This document shows, piece after piece, positions 37,257-44,461 of a stretch of DNA of 52,568 bases. The notes below the pieces were generated by a model. It did no database searches and was not told where the DNA came from. It worked only from the letters and a program-made list of their open reading frames with translations. Source of the DNA: Bacteroidota bacterium. Lineage in GTDB: Bacteria > Bacteroidota > Bacteroidia > Chitinophagales > Saprospiraceae. A program made the position numbers and the translations under genes. Where the stretch lies: assembly GCA_963169455.1 (NCBI GenBank), contig CAUJDW010000060.1, forward strand, positions 1-52,568, in the 5' to 3' direction. How positions within the stretch are numbered: the stretch's first letter is position 1; each line of letters starts with the position of its first letter.

Positions 37257-38918
37257 TCACTCCCCCGCTTCCAGCAACTCCATGGCGTTTCTGATGGCCG
37301 ATTCGCTGGGAGGGCTCTGGCTGAGCATAGTGGCGATGGCCGTAATGCGCTCTTCCGGGGCCAGGTTGCGCACCTCGGTAATGGTGCGGTCCTCCTTTAT
37401 TCGTTTGTACACGAAATAATGCATATTCCCTTTGCTGGCGATCTGGGGGGAATGGGTGATGGAAACCACCTGGTGCCCGTTGCTGAGCTTGCGCAGGATG
37501 TTGCCCATCTTGAGCGCCACATCGCCGGAAACCCCCGTATCGATCTCGTCGAAGATCAGGGTCGGCAGGGGGATGGCGCTGGCCACCAGCGACTTGACCA
37601 CCAGGGTCAGGCGCGACAGCTCGCCGCCGGAGGCGACGTCCCTGATCGATTGCAGGCGGCTGCCTTTGTTGGCGGCGAAGAGGAAATTGACCTCGTCGAA
37701 GCCGGTGGGCCCCAGTTCTTCCAGGCGGGTGAATTCCGCTTTCAGGCGGGCGTACTCCATGCCCAGTTCGGCCAGCATGTTTTCCACTTTATTTTCAAAG
37801 CCCGCCACCACCGAATGCCGGCGGGTGCTCAATTCCCCGGCGAGCACGAGAAGCTCCTGTTCCTGTTGGCGCACCTGCTGTTCCAGGGTGGCGATCTCGT
37901 TGCTCAGGTCGCCGATGGCGCCGAGTTGCTGTTCCAGTTTTTCCTGTATGCCTAGCAATTCCTCAACGGTGTTGGCCTGGTGTTTCTTCTGCAGGCGGTA
38001 AACCATGTCGAGGCGCTGCTGCACGGCCATGATGCGCTCGGGGTCGTATTCCGACGCCTCCCCGATGTTCTCGAACTCCTTCGCCATGTCCTTCAACTCC
38101 TCCATGATGGCCCCCAGGCGCTCATAAAGCCTTTCGATGCGGGCGTCGAAGCGACGCACCTGCCCCAGCCCCTGGTTGATCTCGCCGATCTGGCCCATGA
38201 CGGACACTTCGCTTTCGCTCAGCTGCTGGAAAGCGGTGGCCAGGGTGCGTTTGATATCTTCGGCGTTTGACAGTCGATTGAGCTCTTCTTCCAATACTTC
38301 CTGTTCGCCGGCCTTCAGCGCGGCGGCCCTGAACTCTTCGAGTTGAAAGCTGAGGAAATCCAACTCTTTGGCGGCGCTTTCGCTGCGGCGGCGCAGCTCG
38401 GACAGCCGGCGGCGGCTTTCCTGGTAGGAAGCGTAACGGCCCTGGTAATCCGCAAGCAGCTTTTTGTTATCGGCCAGGGCATCGAGCAGGCGGAGCTGAA
38501 AGGAAACCTGGTGAATATCCAGGTTGTCGAACTGCTGGTGCAGGTCGATCAGGGTGGAGCTCAGCGCCTGCAGGATGTCGAGCGTAACAGGCGTATCGTT
38601 GACGAAGGCCCGCGATTTGCCCGCAGGGGTGATCTCACGGCGGATGACCAGCCTGTCGTCGTAATCCAGGTCGTTCTCTTCGAAGAAAGGCTTCAGATTG
38701 TACATGCCGACCTCAAAAAAACCCTCCACTACGCATTTGTCTTCGAGGTTGTAGAGCGACTTGATATCGGCCCGCTTGCCCATCACCAGCCCCAGTGCCC
38801 CCAGCAGGATGGACTTGCCGGCCCCCGTCTCACCGGTGATAATCGTCAGGCCCCTGGAAAAATCGATTTCCAGTTCCTCGATGATCGCATAGTTCCGGAT
38901 ATGAAGGCTTTTGATCAT
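37257..38918 (-). CDS. recN: DNA repair protein RecN
   Basis: 553 residues, normal length. An SMC-like ATPase of double-strand break repair: Walker A GETGAGKS (29-36), a long coiled-coil middle, the ABC-type signature SGGELSRLTLVVKSL and Walker B TLIFDEIDTGVSG, followed by the SITHSPQIASKG switch region. It works with RecA on DNA ends in the cytoplasm. It starts at the ATG 38916-38918 and a -7 box lies at 38950-38957. Divergent from the lipoprotein gene at 39015. Confidence 0.96.
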   Translation of the reverse strand: MIKSLHIRNYAIIEELEIDFSRGLTIITGETGAGKSILLGALGLVMGKRADIKSLYNLEDKCVVEGFFEVGMYNLKPFFEENDLDYDDRLVIRREITPAGKSRAFVNDTPVTLDILQALSSTLIDLHQQFDNLDIHQVSFQLRLLDALADNKKLLADYQGRYASYQESRRRLSELRRRSESAAKELDFLSFQLEEFRAAALKAGEQEVLEEELNRLSNAEDIKRTLATAFQQLSESEVSVMGQIGEINQGLGQVRRFDARIERLYERLGAIMEELKDMAKEFENIGEASEYDPERIMAVQQRLDMVYRLQKKHQANTVEELLGIQEKLEQQLGAIGDLSNEIATLEQQVRQQEQELLVLAGELSTRRHSVVAGFENKVENMLAELGMEYARLKAEFTRLEELGPTGFDEVNFLFAANKGSRLQSIRDVASGGELSRLTLVVKSLVASAIPLPTLIFDEIDTGVSGDVALKMGNILRKLSNGHQVVSITHSPQIASKGNMHYFVYKRIKEDRTITEVRNLAPEERITAIATMLSQSPPSESAIRNAMELLEAGE

Positions 38919-38949
38919 GGTCCTGTTCAGGGCTCTTTGGAAGTTGCCC

Positions 38950-38957
38950 CAAAGTTA
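38950..38957 (-). promoter_or_regulatory. -7 box upstream of recN
   Basis: On the minus strand TAACTTTG matches TAnnTTTG exactly, 32 bases before the recN start codon. The -33 region is AT-rich without an obvious TTG. The neighbouring divergent lipoprotein gene shares this 96-bp gap. Confidence 0.45.
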
Positions 38958-39014
38958 ATCCTTTTGCTTTTATTTACCTTATTTTTAGCACACAGTCAAA
39001 ACCGAAGAAAGCGC

Positions 39015-39500
39015 ATGAGAAAATACGGATTGCTCCTCCTGGCCCTGCCTCTCCTGTGGTTCGGCTGCCGCAGTGAAGCCGGCGGAGGCCTGAAAGAAAC
39101 CGACCTGCTGCCCTACGGAGTCCCCGTCACCATCCTGGCGCCCGACAGCGCCCGGATACAGGCCCGGGACCTTGCCGGGGTTTACCGCGACGTCACCGTC
39201 AAGGGCGAGGGCAACTACTCCGTTCAGGTGCTGGCTTCCACCGCCGAAGACAGCAACCTGCCCCGCATCAAAGCCGAACAACTGGCCGATGTCAAGGCCA
39301 ACCGCTACTTCAGACGCGTCGTGCGCGAGGAAGAAGACGGTTTCCTATACGAAACGGCCCTCGACAGCAGTTACACCAACTTTGGCTTCCGCTATATCGT
39401 CCTTCAGGGCGACCTGGAGATCATCTTCCAGACGGGGCTGGTGGGGCAATTCACCCAGGAGGAAGCAGAGGAGATGTGGGAGGCGGTAAGGCAGCGGTGA
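39015..39500 (+). CDS. Small lipoprotein of unknown function
   Basis: 161 residues from the ATG at 39015, which begins a lipoprotein signal (MRKYGLLLLALPLLWFGC; lipidated Cys18); the frame stays open further upstream but overlaps recN. Mature part: PYGVPVTILAPDSARIQARDL followed by VKGEGNYSVQVLASTAEDSNLPRI and a C-terminal helix QFTQEEAEEMWEAVRQR. No family recognised. It is probably a periplasmic lipoprotein of one small alpha/beta domain. Divergent from recN, 96 bp away. Confidence 0.8.
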   Translation: MRKYGLLLLALPLLWFGCRSEAGGGLKETDLLPYGVPVTILAPDSARIQARDLAGVYRDVTVKGEGNYSVQVLASTAEDSNLPRIKAEQLADVKANRYFRRVVREEEDGFLYETALDSSYTNFGFRYIVLQGDLEIIFQTGLVGQFTQEEAEEMWEAVRQR

Positions 39501-39584
39501 GGGCTGAAGTTAAGGCTGCTCCGGCAGAAGGCCGGAAGATGCATTGGGCAAGAATATTGGAATATTGGCCTGAACGACAACTTT

Positions 39585-39636
39585 TAACCTGCCCGTCCTC
39601 TCCCGGCTACCGAAGGGATCAGCCGGTTAAAAAACC
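39585..39636. repeat. Short dispersed repeat shared with 42677-42716, copy 1
   Basis: TAACCTGCCCGTCCTC, then TCAGCCGG and TAAAAAACC occur here and at 42677-42716 with a different middle piece. The part AGCCGGTTAAA (39621) can also pair with TTTATCCGGCT just after it. It lies in the gap between the lipoprotein gene and a terminator. Confidence 0.6.
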
Positions 39637-39690
39637 TTTATCCGGCTCGCAGAGACGGAAGGAACCTGAAACTCGGAGCAGGATATAACC

Positions 39691-39726
39691 AAAAAAGGCT
39701 CCCAACCGCGGTTGGAAGCCTTTTTC
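39691..39726 (-). terminator. Strong bidirectional-type terminator of the two-small-ORF transcript
   Basis: AAGGCTcCCAACC and GGTTGGaAGCCTT form a stem of about 11 bp with a short loop and T-tracts on both strands. On the minus strand it follows the small membrane-peptide ORF by about 43 bp. On the plus strand it could also end the lipoprotein transcript (190 bp away). Confidence 0.85.
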
Positions 39727-39768
39727 TTTCGGTACGTGTTCATGCAGACAGCCAAAATGTCCTGGCGC

Positions 39769-39837
39769 TTACGAAACTTTGATCAATTCGAAATTGAACA
39801 AAAGCAAAATCAACAGAAGAATGCCGAGAATGATCAT
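39769..39837 (-). CDS. Candidate 22-residue single-pass membrane peptide
   Basis: From the ATG at 39835-39837: MIILGILLLILLLFNFELIK followed by two residues and TAA. It is almost entirely hydrophobic, as in one-helix membrane microproteins. It lies between another small ORF (39858-39950) and a strong terminator (39691-39726), with a good minus-strand promoter upstream (40002-40032). There is no known family. Its small size means it could be chance, but the promoter-ORF-ORF-terminator order supports a real unit. Confidence 0.4.
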   Translation of the reverse strand: MIILGILLLILLLFNFELIKVS

Positions 39838-39857
39838 GGGAAAAGAGTTAATAATTA

Positions 39858-39950
39858 TCAAATAGGGTTCATAAAGTCAGCCATTCTTCCCATTCGATGT
39901 GCGGCGGCTGTAGTGTCGCTCTTTTGGATAGTGTCCTGAAAATAAAGCAT
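39858..39950 (-). CDS. Candidate 30-residue small protein
   Basis: From the ATG at 39948-39950: MLYFQDTIQKSDTTAAAHRM, then GRMADFMNPI and TGA. The start is about 45 bp after the predicted transcription start of a strong minus-strand promoter. It is polar and not obviously repeated. The next small ORF follows 20 bp after its stop. No family recognised; proof needs conservation or peptide data. Confidence 0.35.
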   Translation of the reverse strand: MLYFQDTIQKSDTTAAAHRMGRMADFMNPI

Positions 39951-40001
39951 TTATGCCCGCCGGCACTCTTGAAGCATGTTTGTAAAAGAACGTGTTGTGT
40001 G

Positions 40002-40032
40002 CAAATATAAGCCAATATGCCGGACTTCGCAA
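40002..40032 (-). promoter_or_regulatory. Bacteroidota promoter for the two small ORFs
   Basis: On the minus strand TTG (40030-40032), a spacer of 20 bases and TATATTTG (40002-40009) match the -33/-7 consensus of this phylum very well. Transcription would start near 39995 and end at the terminator at 39691-39726, giving a transcript of about 300 nt. Confidence 0.65.
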
Positions 40033-40064
40033 GGGGAAGGCCCGGCAGGGCCGGCATATCCGTA

Positions 40065-40123
40065 CGCCAGTACGCCGGCATGCCAGTTTTCAGAGATATG
40101 GACTGGCTGGCGGCGTACTGGCG
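40065..40123. repeat. Long imperfect hairpin after the sodA gene
   Basis: CGCCAGTACGCCGGCATGCCAGT (40065-40087) pairs with the arm 40102-40123 over about 20 of 22 positions around a 14-base loop. It lies 11 bp past the sodA stop codon. It may end sodA transcription or protect its mRNA; no T-tract is present. Confidence 0.6.
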
Positions 40124-40133
40124 ATGCAGCGGC

Positions 40134-40766
<633 letters not shown>

Positions 40767-41087
40767 AATTTGGATTTTTTAATTTAGAGAGTTGGTTTCG
40801 ATTCTTTAAACGCCTTTAAAAATAATAAGTTTACGAACAGGCCCGCCCCTTTGTGCAGGTTTTGGGATTTTTCCGAAAGATAATGCATTGCCCGTTTCGG
40901 CTTTGCCCGACGAACTCCTTCCCCTCGCAACCGGCTGGGCGGAGCCGAAGCCGGCGCCGGGCAGAAGATTGATTTTCAACCACCGGCGCAAAGCATTTTA
41001 TGCAGCCCGGCGAACAAAAAACGGGCGCCGGGCCTTACCTTTGCGGCGCTGAAAAAATGTTCTTAAAACTATATCAACCTAGCCATT
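40767..41087. other. 321-bp intergenic region between sodA and fumC
   Basis: No gene or RNA recognised. It contains the fumC promoter region. A hairpin of GCCCGGCG (41005-41012) and CGCCGGGC (41026-41033) is placed immediately before the fumC -7 box. Confidence 0.5.
41036..41043 (+). promoter_or_regulatory. -7 box of the fumC promoter
   Basis: TACCTTTG matches TAnnTTTG and lies about 45 bp before the ATG at 41088. The -33 region falls in an adjacent GC hairpin with no clear TTG, so the assignment depends on the -7 match. Confidence 0.45.
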
Positions 41088-42470
41088 ATGAACTTCAGAA
41101 AAGAAAAAGACAGCCTCGGCTACGTGGACGTTCCCGCCGATAAATACTGGGGGGCTCAAACCCAACGCTCTTCTGAGAATTTCAGGATCGGCGGGCACCG
41201 CATGCCCATAGAGGTCATCCGCGCTTTCGCCGTCCTGAAGAAAGCCTCCGCCATGGCCAACCTGGAACTGGGCGTCATATCCAAGGAGAAAGCCGACGCC
41301 ATCGGCGAAGTCTGTGAGGAAATCCTGGCCGGCAAGCTCGACGGCCAGTTCCCGCTCGTCGTCTGGCAAACCGGCTCCGGCACCCAGTCCAACATGAACG
41401 TCAACGAGGTGATCGCCAACCGCGCACACGAGCTCCGTGGCGGCAGCCTGGAGGACGCCAAAAAGTTCCTCCACCCCAACGACGACGTGAACATGTCGCA
41501 GTCGTCGAACGACACCTTCCCTACGGCCATGCACATCGCCGCATACAAGATGCTGGTGGAAACCACCATACCCGGCATCGAGGCCCTGCGCGACACCCTG
41601 CATCGCAAATCGGAACAATTCATGAGCGTGGCCAAGATCGGCCGCACCCACTTCATGGACGCCACCCCGGTGACGGTGGGCCAGGAGCTGTCGGGCTATG
41701 TCGCCCAGCTCAACAACGGCCTGCGCGCCATCCGCCACAGTATGGAACACCTGGCGGAACTGGCCCTGGGCGGCACCGCCGTCGGCACCGGACTGAACGC
41801 ACCAAAGGGCTACGACGTACTGGTGGCCCGGAAAATCGCCGAACTCACCGGGCTGCCTTTCATCACGGCCCCCAACAAATTTGAGGCCCTGGCCAGCCAC
41901 GACGCCCTCGTGGAAGCCCACGGCGCTCTGAAAACGGCAGCTGTTTCCCTGATGAAGGTCGGCAACGATATCCGCATGCTGGCATCCGGGCCGCGATGCG
42001 GCATCGGCGAACTCATCATCCCCGCCAACGAACCGGGGTCTTCCATCATGCCCGGCAAGGTTAACCCCACCCAGCCGGAAGCCCTCACCATGGCCATGGC
42101 CCAGGTAATCGGCAACGACGTGGCTATCAACGTGGGCGGCATGAACGGCCACTTCGAGCTCAACGTATTCAAGCCCATGATCATCTTCAACTTCCTGATG
42201 TCGGCGCGCCTCATCGGCGACGCCTGCCAGAGCTTCAACGAAAACTGCGCCCTGGGCATCGAGCCCAACTACGGCCGCATCCGGGAAAACCTCAACAACT
42301 CCCTGATGCTGGTCACAGCTCTTAATATGCACATCGGCTACGACAATGCCGCCGCCATCGCTAAAAAGGCCCATGCCGAAGACAAAACCCTCAAGGAGGC
42401 CGCCGTCGAACTCGGCCTGCTCACCGCCGAGCAGTTCGACCACTGGGTCAGGCCCGAGGAGATGATCTGA
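41088..42470 (+). CDS. fumC: Fumarate hydratase, class II
   Basis: 460 residues, a TCA-cycle enzyme that interconverts fumarate and malate as a cytoplasmic homotetramer. Superfamily signature [16 protein letters not shown] contains the catalytic S318 (the same number as in E. coli FumC). Other fumarase motifs are [28 protein letters not shown] and TGLNAPKGY. Iron-sulfur (class I) features are absent. Complete; followed by a GC-rich region with an inverted repeat. Confidence 0.96.
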   Translation: MNFRKEKDSLGYVDVPADKYWGAQTQRSSENFRIGGHRMPIEVIRAFAVLKKASAMANLELGVISKEKADAIGEVCEEILAGKLDGQFPLVVWQTGSGTQSNMNVNEVIANRAHELRGGSLEDAKKFLHPNDDVNMSQSSNDTFPTAMHIAAYKMLVETTIPGIEALRDTLHRKSEQFMSVAKIGRTHFMDATPVTVGQELSGYVAQLNNGLRAIRHSMEHLAELALGGTAVGTGLNAPKGYDVLVARKIAELTGLPFITAPNKFEALASHDALVEAHGALKTAAVSLMKVGNDIRMLASGPRCGIGELIIPANEPGSSIMPGKVNPTQPEALTMAMAQVIGNDVAINVGGMNGHFELNVFKPMIIFNFLMSARLIGDACQSFNENCALGIEPNYGRIRENLNNSLMLVTALNMHIGYDNAAAIAKKAHAEDKTLKEAAVELGLLTAEQFDHWVRPEEMI

Positions 42471-42532
42471 GGCGAGGGGCAAACTTCCGAAGACGGGACG
42501 GGGAGAGGGGGCGAAACCGCGGCCGCGGGCAA

Positions 42533-42582
42533 GTCACGGGGTAGCTGAACTTCAGCAAAATCAAGCCAAGCCACCCCGTGAC
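42533..42582. repeat. GTCACGGGG inverted repeat, copy 1
   Basis: GTCACGGGGT (42533-42542) and ACCCCGTGAC (42573-42582) form a perfect 10-bp stem with a 30-base loop, 63 bp past fumC. A related inverted repeat lies at 51084-51133. Confidence 0.7.
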
Positions 42583-42676
42583 TAACCTGTAACCCCAAGG
42601 GAGACGGAGAGCCCCGACTCTGCGAGCCGGGCAAGCTGGGTGAGGAGGAGTCGAGGTGCGCCCCCGGCAAACCATG

Positions 42677-42716
42677 TAACCTGCCCGTCCTCGCTGCGCT
42701 CAGCCGGGTAAAAAAC
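42677..42716. repeat. Short dispersed repeat, copy 2
   Basis: TAACCTGCCCGTCCTC, TCAGCCGGG and TAAAAAACC in the same order as at 39585-39636. It lies directly upstream of the B3/B4-domain gene, 30 bp before its start codon. Confidence 0.6.
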
Positions 42717-42745
42717 CAGGAACCTGGAATCACAAGAAGACAGCT

Positions 42746-43414
42746 ATGTTTCCAATCACTTTTACGCCCGGGATTCGCGCCAGTTGCCCCGCCATACACC
42801 TTGGCTGCCTTTGGGGGCGGGTGGAGGTGCGCCCTTCGGGCCCTGCCTTGCTCGGGCTGATCGATGAGGCCTGCCGGCGTATCGGCGCAGAGCTGGAGAT
42901 CGGGGCCATCAGCAGCCTGCCCCTGATCCGGCAGGCGCGCGAAGCCTATAAGGCCTGCGGGAAAAAACCGGGCCGCTACCGCCCCAGCGCCGAGGCGTTG
43001 CTGCGCCGCGTCGTCAGCGGCAAGGGCCTGTACCAGATCAATAATGTAGTGGACGTGATCAACTACACCTCTATCACCACTTGCTATTCCATCGGCGGCT
43101 ATGACTGCGGGCGCGTCGACGGGGCGGTGGAACTGGGCATCGGCAGGGAGGGCGAGCCCTATCAGGCCATCGCCCGCGGAGAGTTAAACATTGCCGGGCT
43201 GCCGGCCCTGCGCGACAGGCAGGGCGCATTCGGAAGCCCCACCAGCGACTCGGAACGCACCAGCATTCAGGAGTACAGCCGGGAAATCGCACTCGTTTTT
43301 TTTGACTTCGGCGGAAACCACGGCCTGGAAGAATGCCTCGCCCATACGCAGGCCCTTCTTGAACGGCACTGCAGCGGCAGCACTTTCGAAAGAAAAATCT
43401 TGCGCGCCTATTGA
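42746..43414 (+). CDS. Free-standing B3/B4 (PheT-like tRNA-binding) domain protein
   Basis: 222 residues. The fold matches the B3/B4 editing/tRNA domain of the phenylalanyl-tRNA synthetase beta chain, without the rest of the synthetase. Visible conserved phrases are AREAYKACGKKPGRYRPSAEAL and LYQINNVVDVINYTSITTCYSIGGYD. Such stand-alone proteins may hydrolyse mischarged Tyr-tRNA(Phe) in trans or bind other ligands; this is unproven. No signal peptide. The gene is preceded by a dispersed repeat and followed by a promoter-like region. Confidence 0.85.
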   Translation: MFPITFTPGIRASCPAIHLGCLWGRVEVRPSGPALLGLIDEACRRIGAELEIGAISSLPLIRQAREAYKACGKKPGRYRPSAEALLRRVVSGKGLYQINNVVDVINYTSITTCYSIGGYDCGRVDGAVELGIGREGEPYQAIARGELNIAGLPALRDRQGAFGSPTSDSERTSIQEYSREIALVFFDFGGNHGLEECLAHTQALLERHCSGSTFERKILRAY

Positions 43415-43442
43415 CAGCAACTTCTTTTTTTCCCTACCTTTG
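43411..43442 (+). promoter_or_regulatory. Promoter with a long leader before the RRM gene
   Basis: TTG (43411-43413), a 21-base spacer and TACCTTTG (43435-43442) match the phylum consensus. Transcription would start near 43449, about 295 nt before the ATG of the RNA-binding protein gene. The -33 box overlaps the last codons of the upstream gene. Confidence 0.55.
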
Positions 43443-43743
43443 ACTACTGTTTTCTCACTTTTTTAACAGATGTTGGATTACAGGGAATTTTTAAAGTTCA
43501 AAATTCGTTCGGTTATATGTGATCAAGCCCAGCTATTATGATCTAGCATCTAAGAGAGAGGGGGTTCCCCTCCATCCGAGTTTAGCCAGCCTCTTTATGG
43601 ACTTTCCCAGTTTGAATGCCCCGTAAAAGTCGAGCTTCACAAGGATGCTGCCGCTTCGATGCGCCGGCGCCGCCGGCACGTGAAGCAGCAGAAAAGCGGC
43701 ATAGGATTTTTTAATATTTTTCACTTTTTTAATTGTTTTTCTG
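43443..43743. other. ~300-bp leader region of the RRM gene
   Basis: It has no convincing gene. Seen are short AT-rich runs at both ends, a GC-palindromic part (GCGCCGGCGCCGCCGGC near 43660-43676) and two tiny open frames. A long leader in front of a small RNA-binding protein gene would suit post-transcriptional control. Confidence 0.4.
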
Positions 43744-44214
43744 ATGAACATTTTTGTTGCTAAGCTCAATTTCGACACTACCAGCGAAGGCCTTCAGGCG
43801 GCTTTCGAAGAATTTGGCGTGGTAGATTCCGCCAAGGTTATTATGGACCATTTTACGGGAAAGTCCAAGGGCTATGGCTTTGTAGAAATGCCCAATGACG
43901 ACGAAGCCTACAACGCAATCGAATCGCTGAACGAGTCGGACCTGGATGGAAACACCATCGTTGTTAAAAAAGCAGAACCGCGCAAGCCCAAGACGGGTGG
44001 CGGCGGCGGCGGTGGTTTCAACCGCGGCGGCGGCGGCGGCGGCGGCTACAACCGCGGCGGCGGCGGCGGCGGCGGTTACAACCGCGGCGGCGGCGGCGGC
44101 GGCCGGGGCGGCTACAATGATGACGACAGCTACGGGCGGCGTGACCGCGGCGGCGACAGCTACGGCCGGCGCGATCGCGATTATAACGACGACAAGTACA
44201 ACCGCTGGGAATAA
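43744..44214 (+). CDS. Glycine-rich RRM RNA-binding protein
   Basis: 156 residues. One RNA recognition motif (about 1-80): RNP2 is IFVAKL (3-8) and RNP1 is KGYGFVEM, with the aromatic RNA-contacting residues present. The C-terminal tail is disordered: three GGGGGGG-(F/Y)NR blocks and then RGG, DDD and RRDR pieces, similar to eukaryotic and cyanobacterial glycine-rich RNA-binding proteins. It probably binds RNA in the cytoplasm, perhaps under cold or stress. A terminator follows at 44246-44280. Confidence 0.93.
   Translation: MNIFVAKLNFDTTSEGLQAAFEEFGVVDSAKVIMDHFTGKSKGYGFVEMPNDDEAYNAIESLNESDLDGNTIVVKKAEPRKPKTGGGGGGGFNRGGGGGGGYNRGGGGGGGYNRGGGGGGRGGYNDDDSYGRRDRGGDSYGRRDRDYNDDKYNRWE
44017..44103 (+). 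repeat. 30-bp coding tandem repeat (F/Y-N-R-G7)
   Basis: Three units start at 44017, 44047 and 44077. Each consists of TTC or TAC, AACCGC and six or seven GGC codons. The units are almost identical, so slippage could change the tail length without a frameshift. Confidence 0.85.
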
Positions 44215-44245
44215 TCCAGGGCGGTTAGGACAATAATAAAAGATG

Positions 44246-44280
44246 CGGGGCAGAGGGTTTTCTCTCTGCCCCGTTCTTTA
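44246..44280 (+). terminator. Terminator after the RRM gene
   Basis: CGGGGCAGAG (44246-44255) pairs with CTCTGCCCCG (44264-44273) around an 8-base loop, followed by TTCTTTA. It lies 32 bp past the stop codon. Confidence 0.85.
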
Positions 44281-44366
44281 TTTGCGCTTTCCGGCTTCCG
44301 TCCCGGCAGCATCCGGTCCCTTTTATTCCACTTTTGCCCATTTTTTACAAAAGCCGGCTGTGCTTT

Positions 44367-44400
44367 TTTGTCAGCCAATGTTTATTTTTGACACCTGCCT
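44367..44400 (+). promoter_or_regulatory. Promoter of the GH13 gene
   Basis: TTTG (44367-44370), a 22-base spacer and TATTTTTG (44393-44400) match the -33/-7 consensus. Transcription would begin near 44407, about 55 nt before the ATG at 44462. Confidence 0.6.
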
Positions 44401-44461
44401 GCACTGCTTGCCACCATGCCGCACAGAAACCGGAAGCCACTTCAAATCAAAATCTAAAAAT

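Noticed and set aside
43519-43626. 36-codon GTG-start ORF (VIKPSYYDLASKREGVPLHP...)
   Set aside because: Its composition looks protein-like, but there is no ATG, no ribosome site and it lies inside a likely leader. Kept as a weak possibility only.
43536-43778. 80-codon minus-strand ORF overlapping the RRM start
   Set aside because: It covers the promoter leader and start codon of a confident gene, with no promoter or conserved motif of its own.
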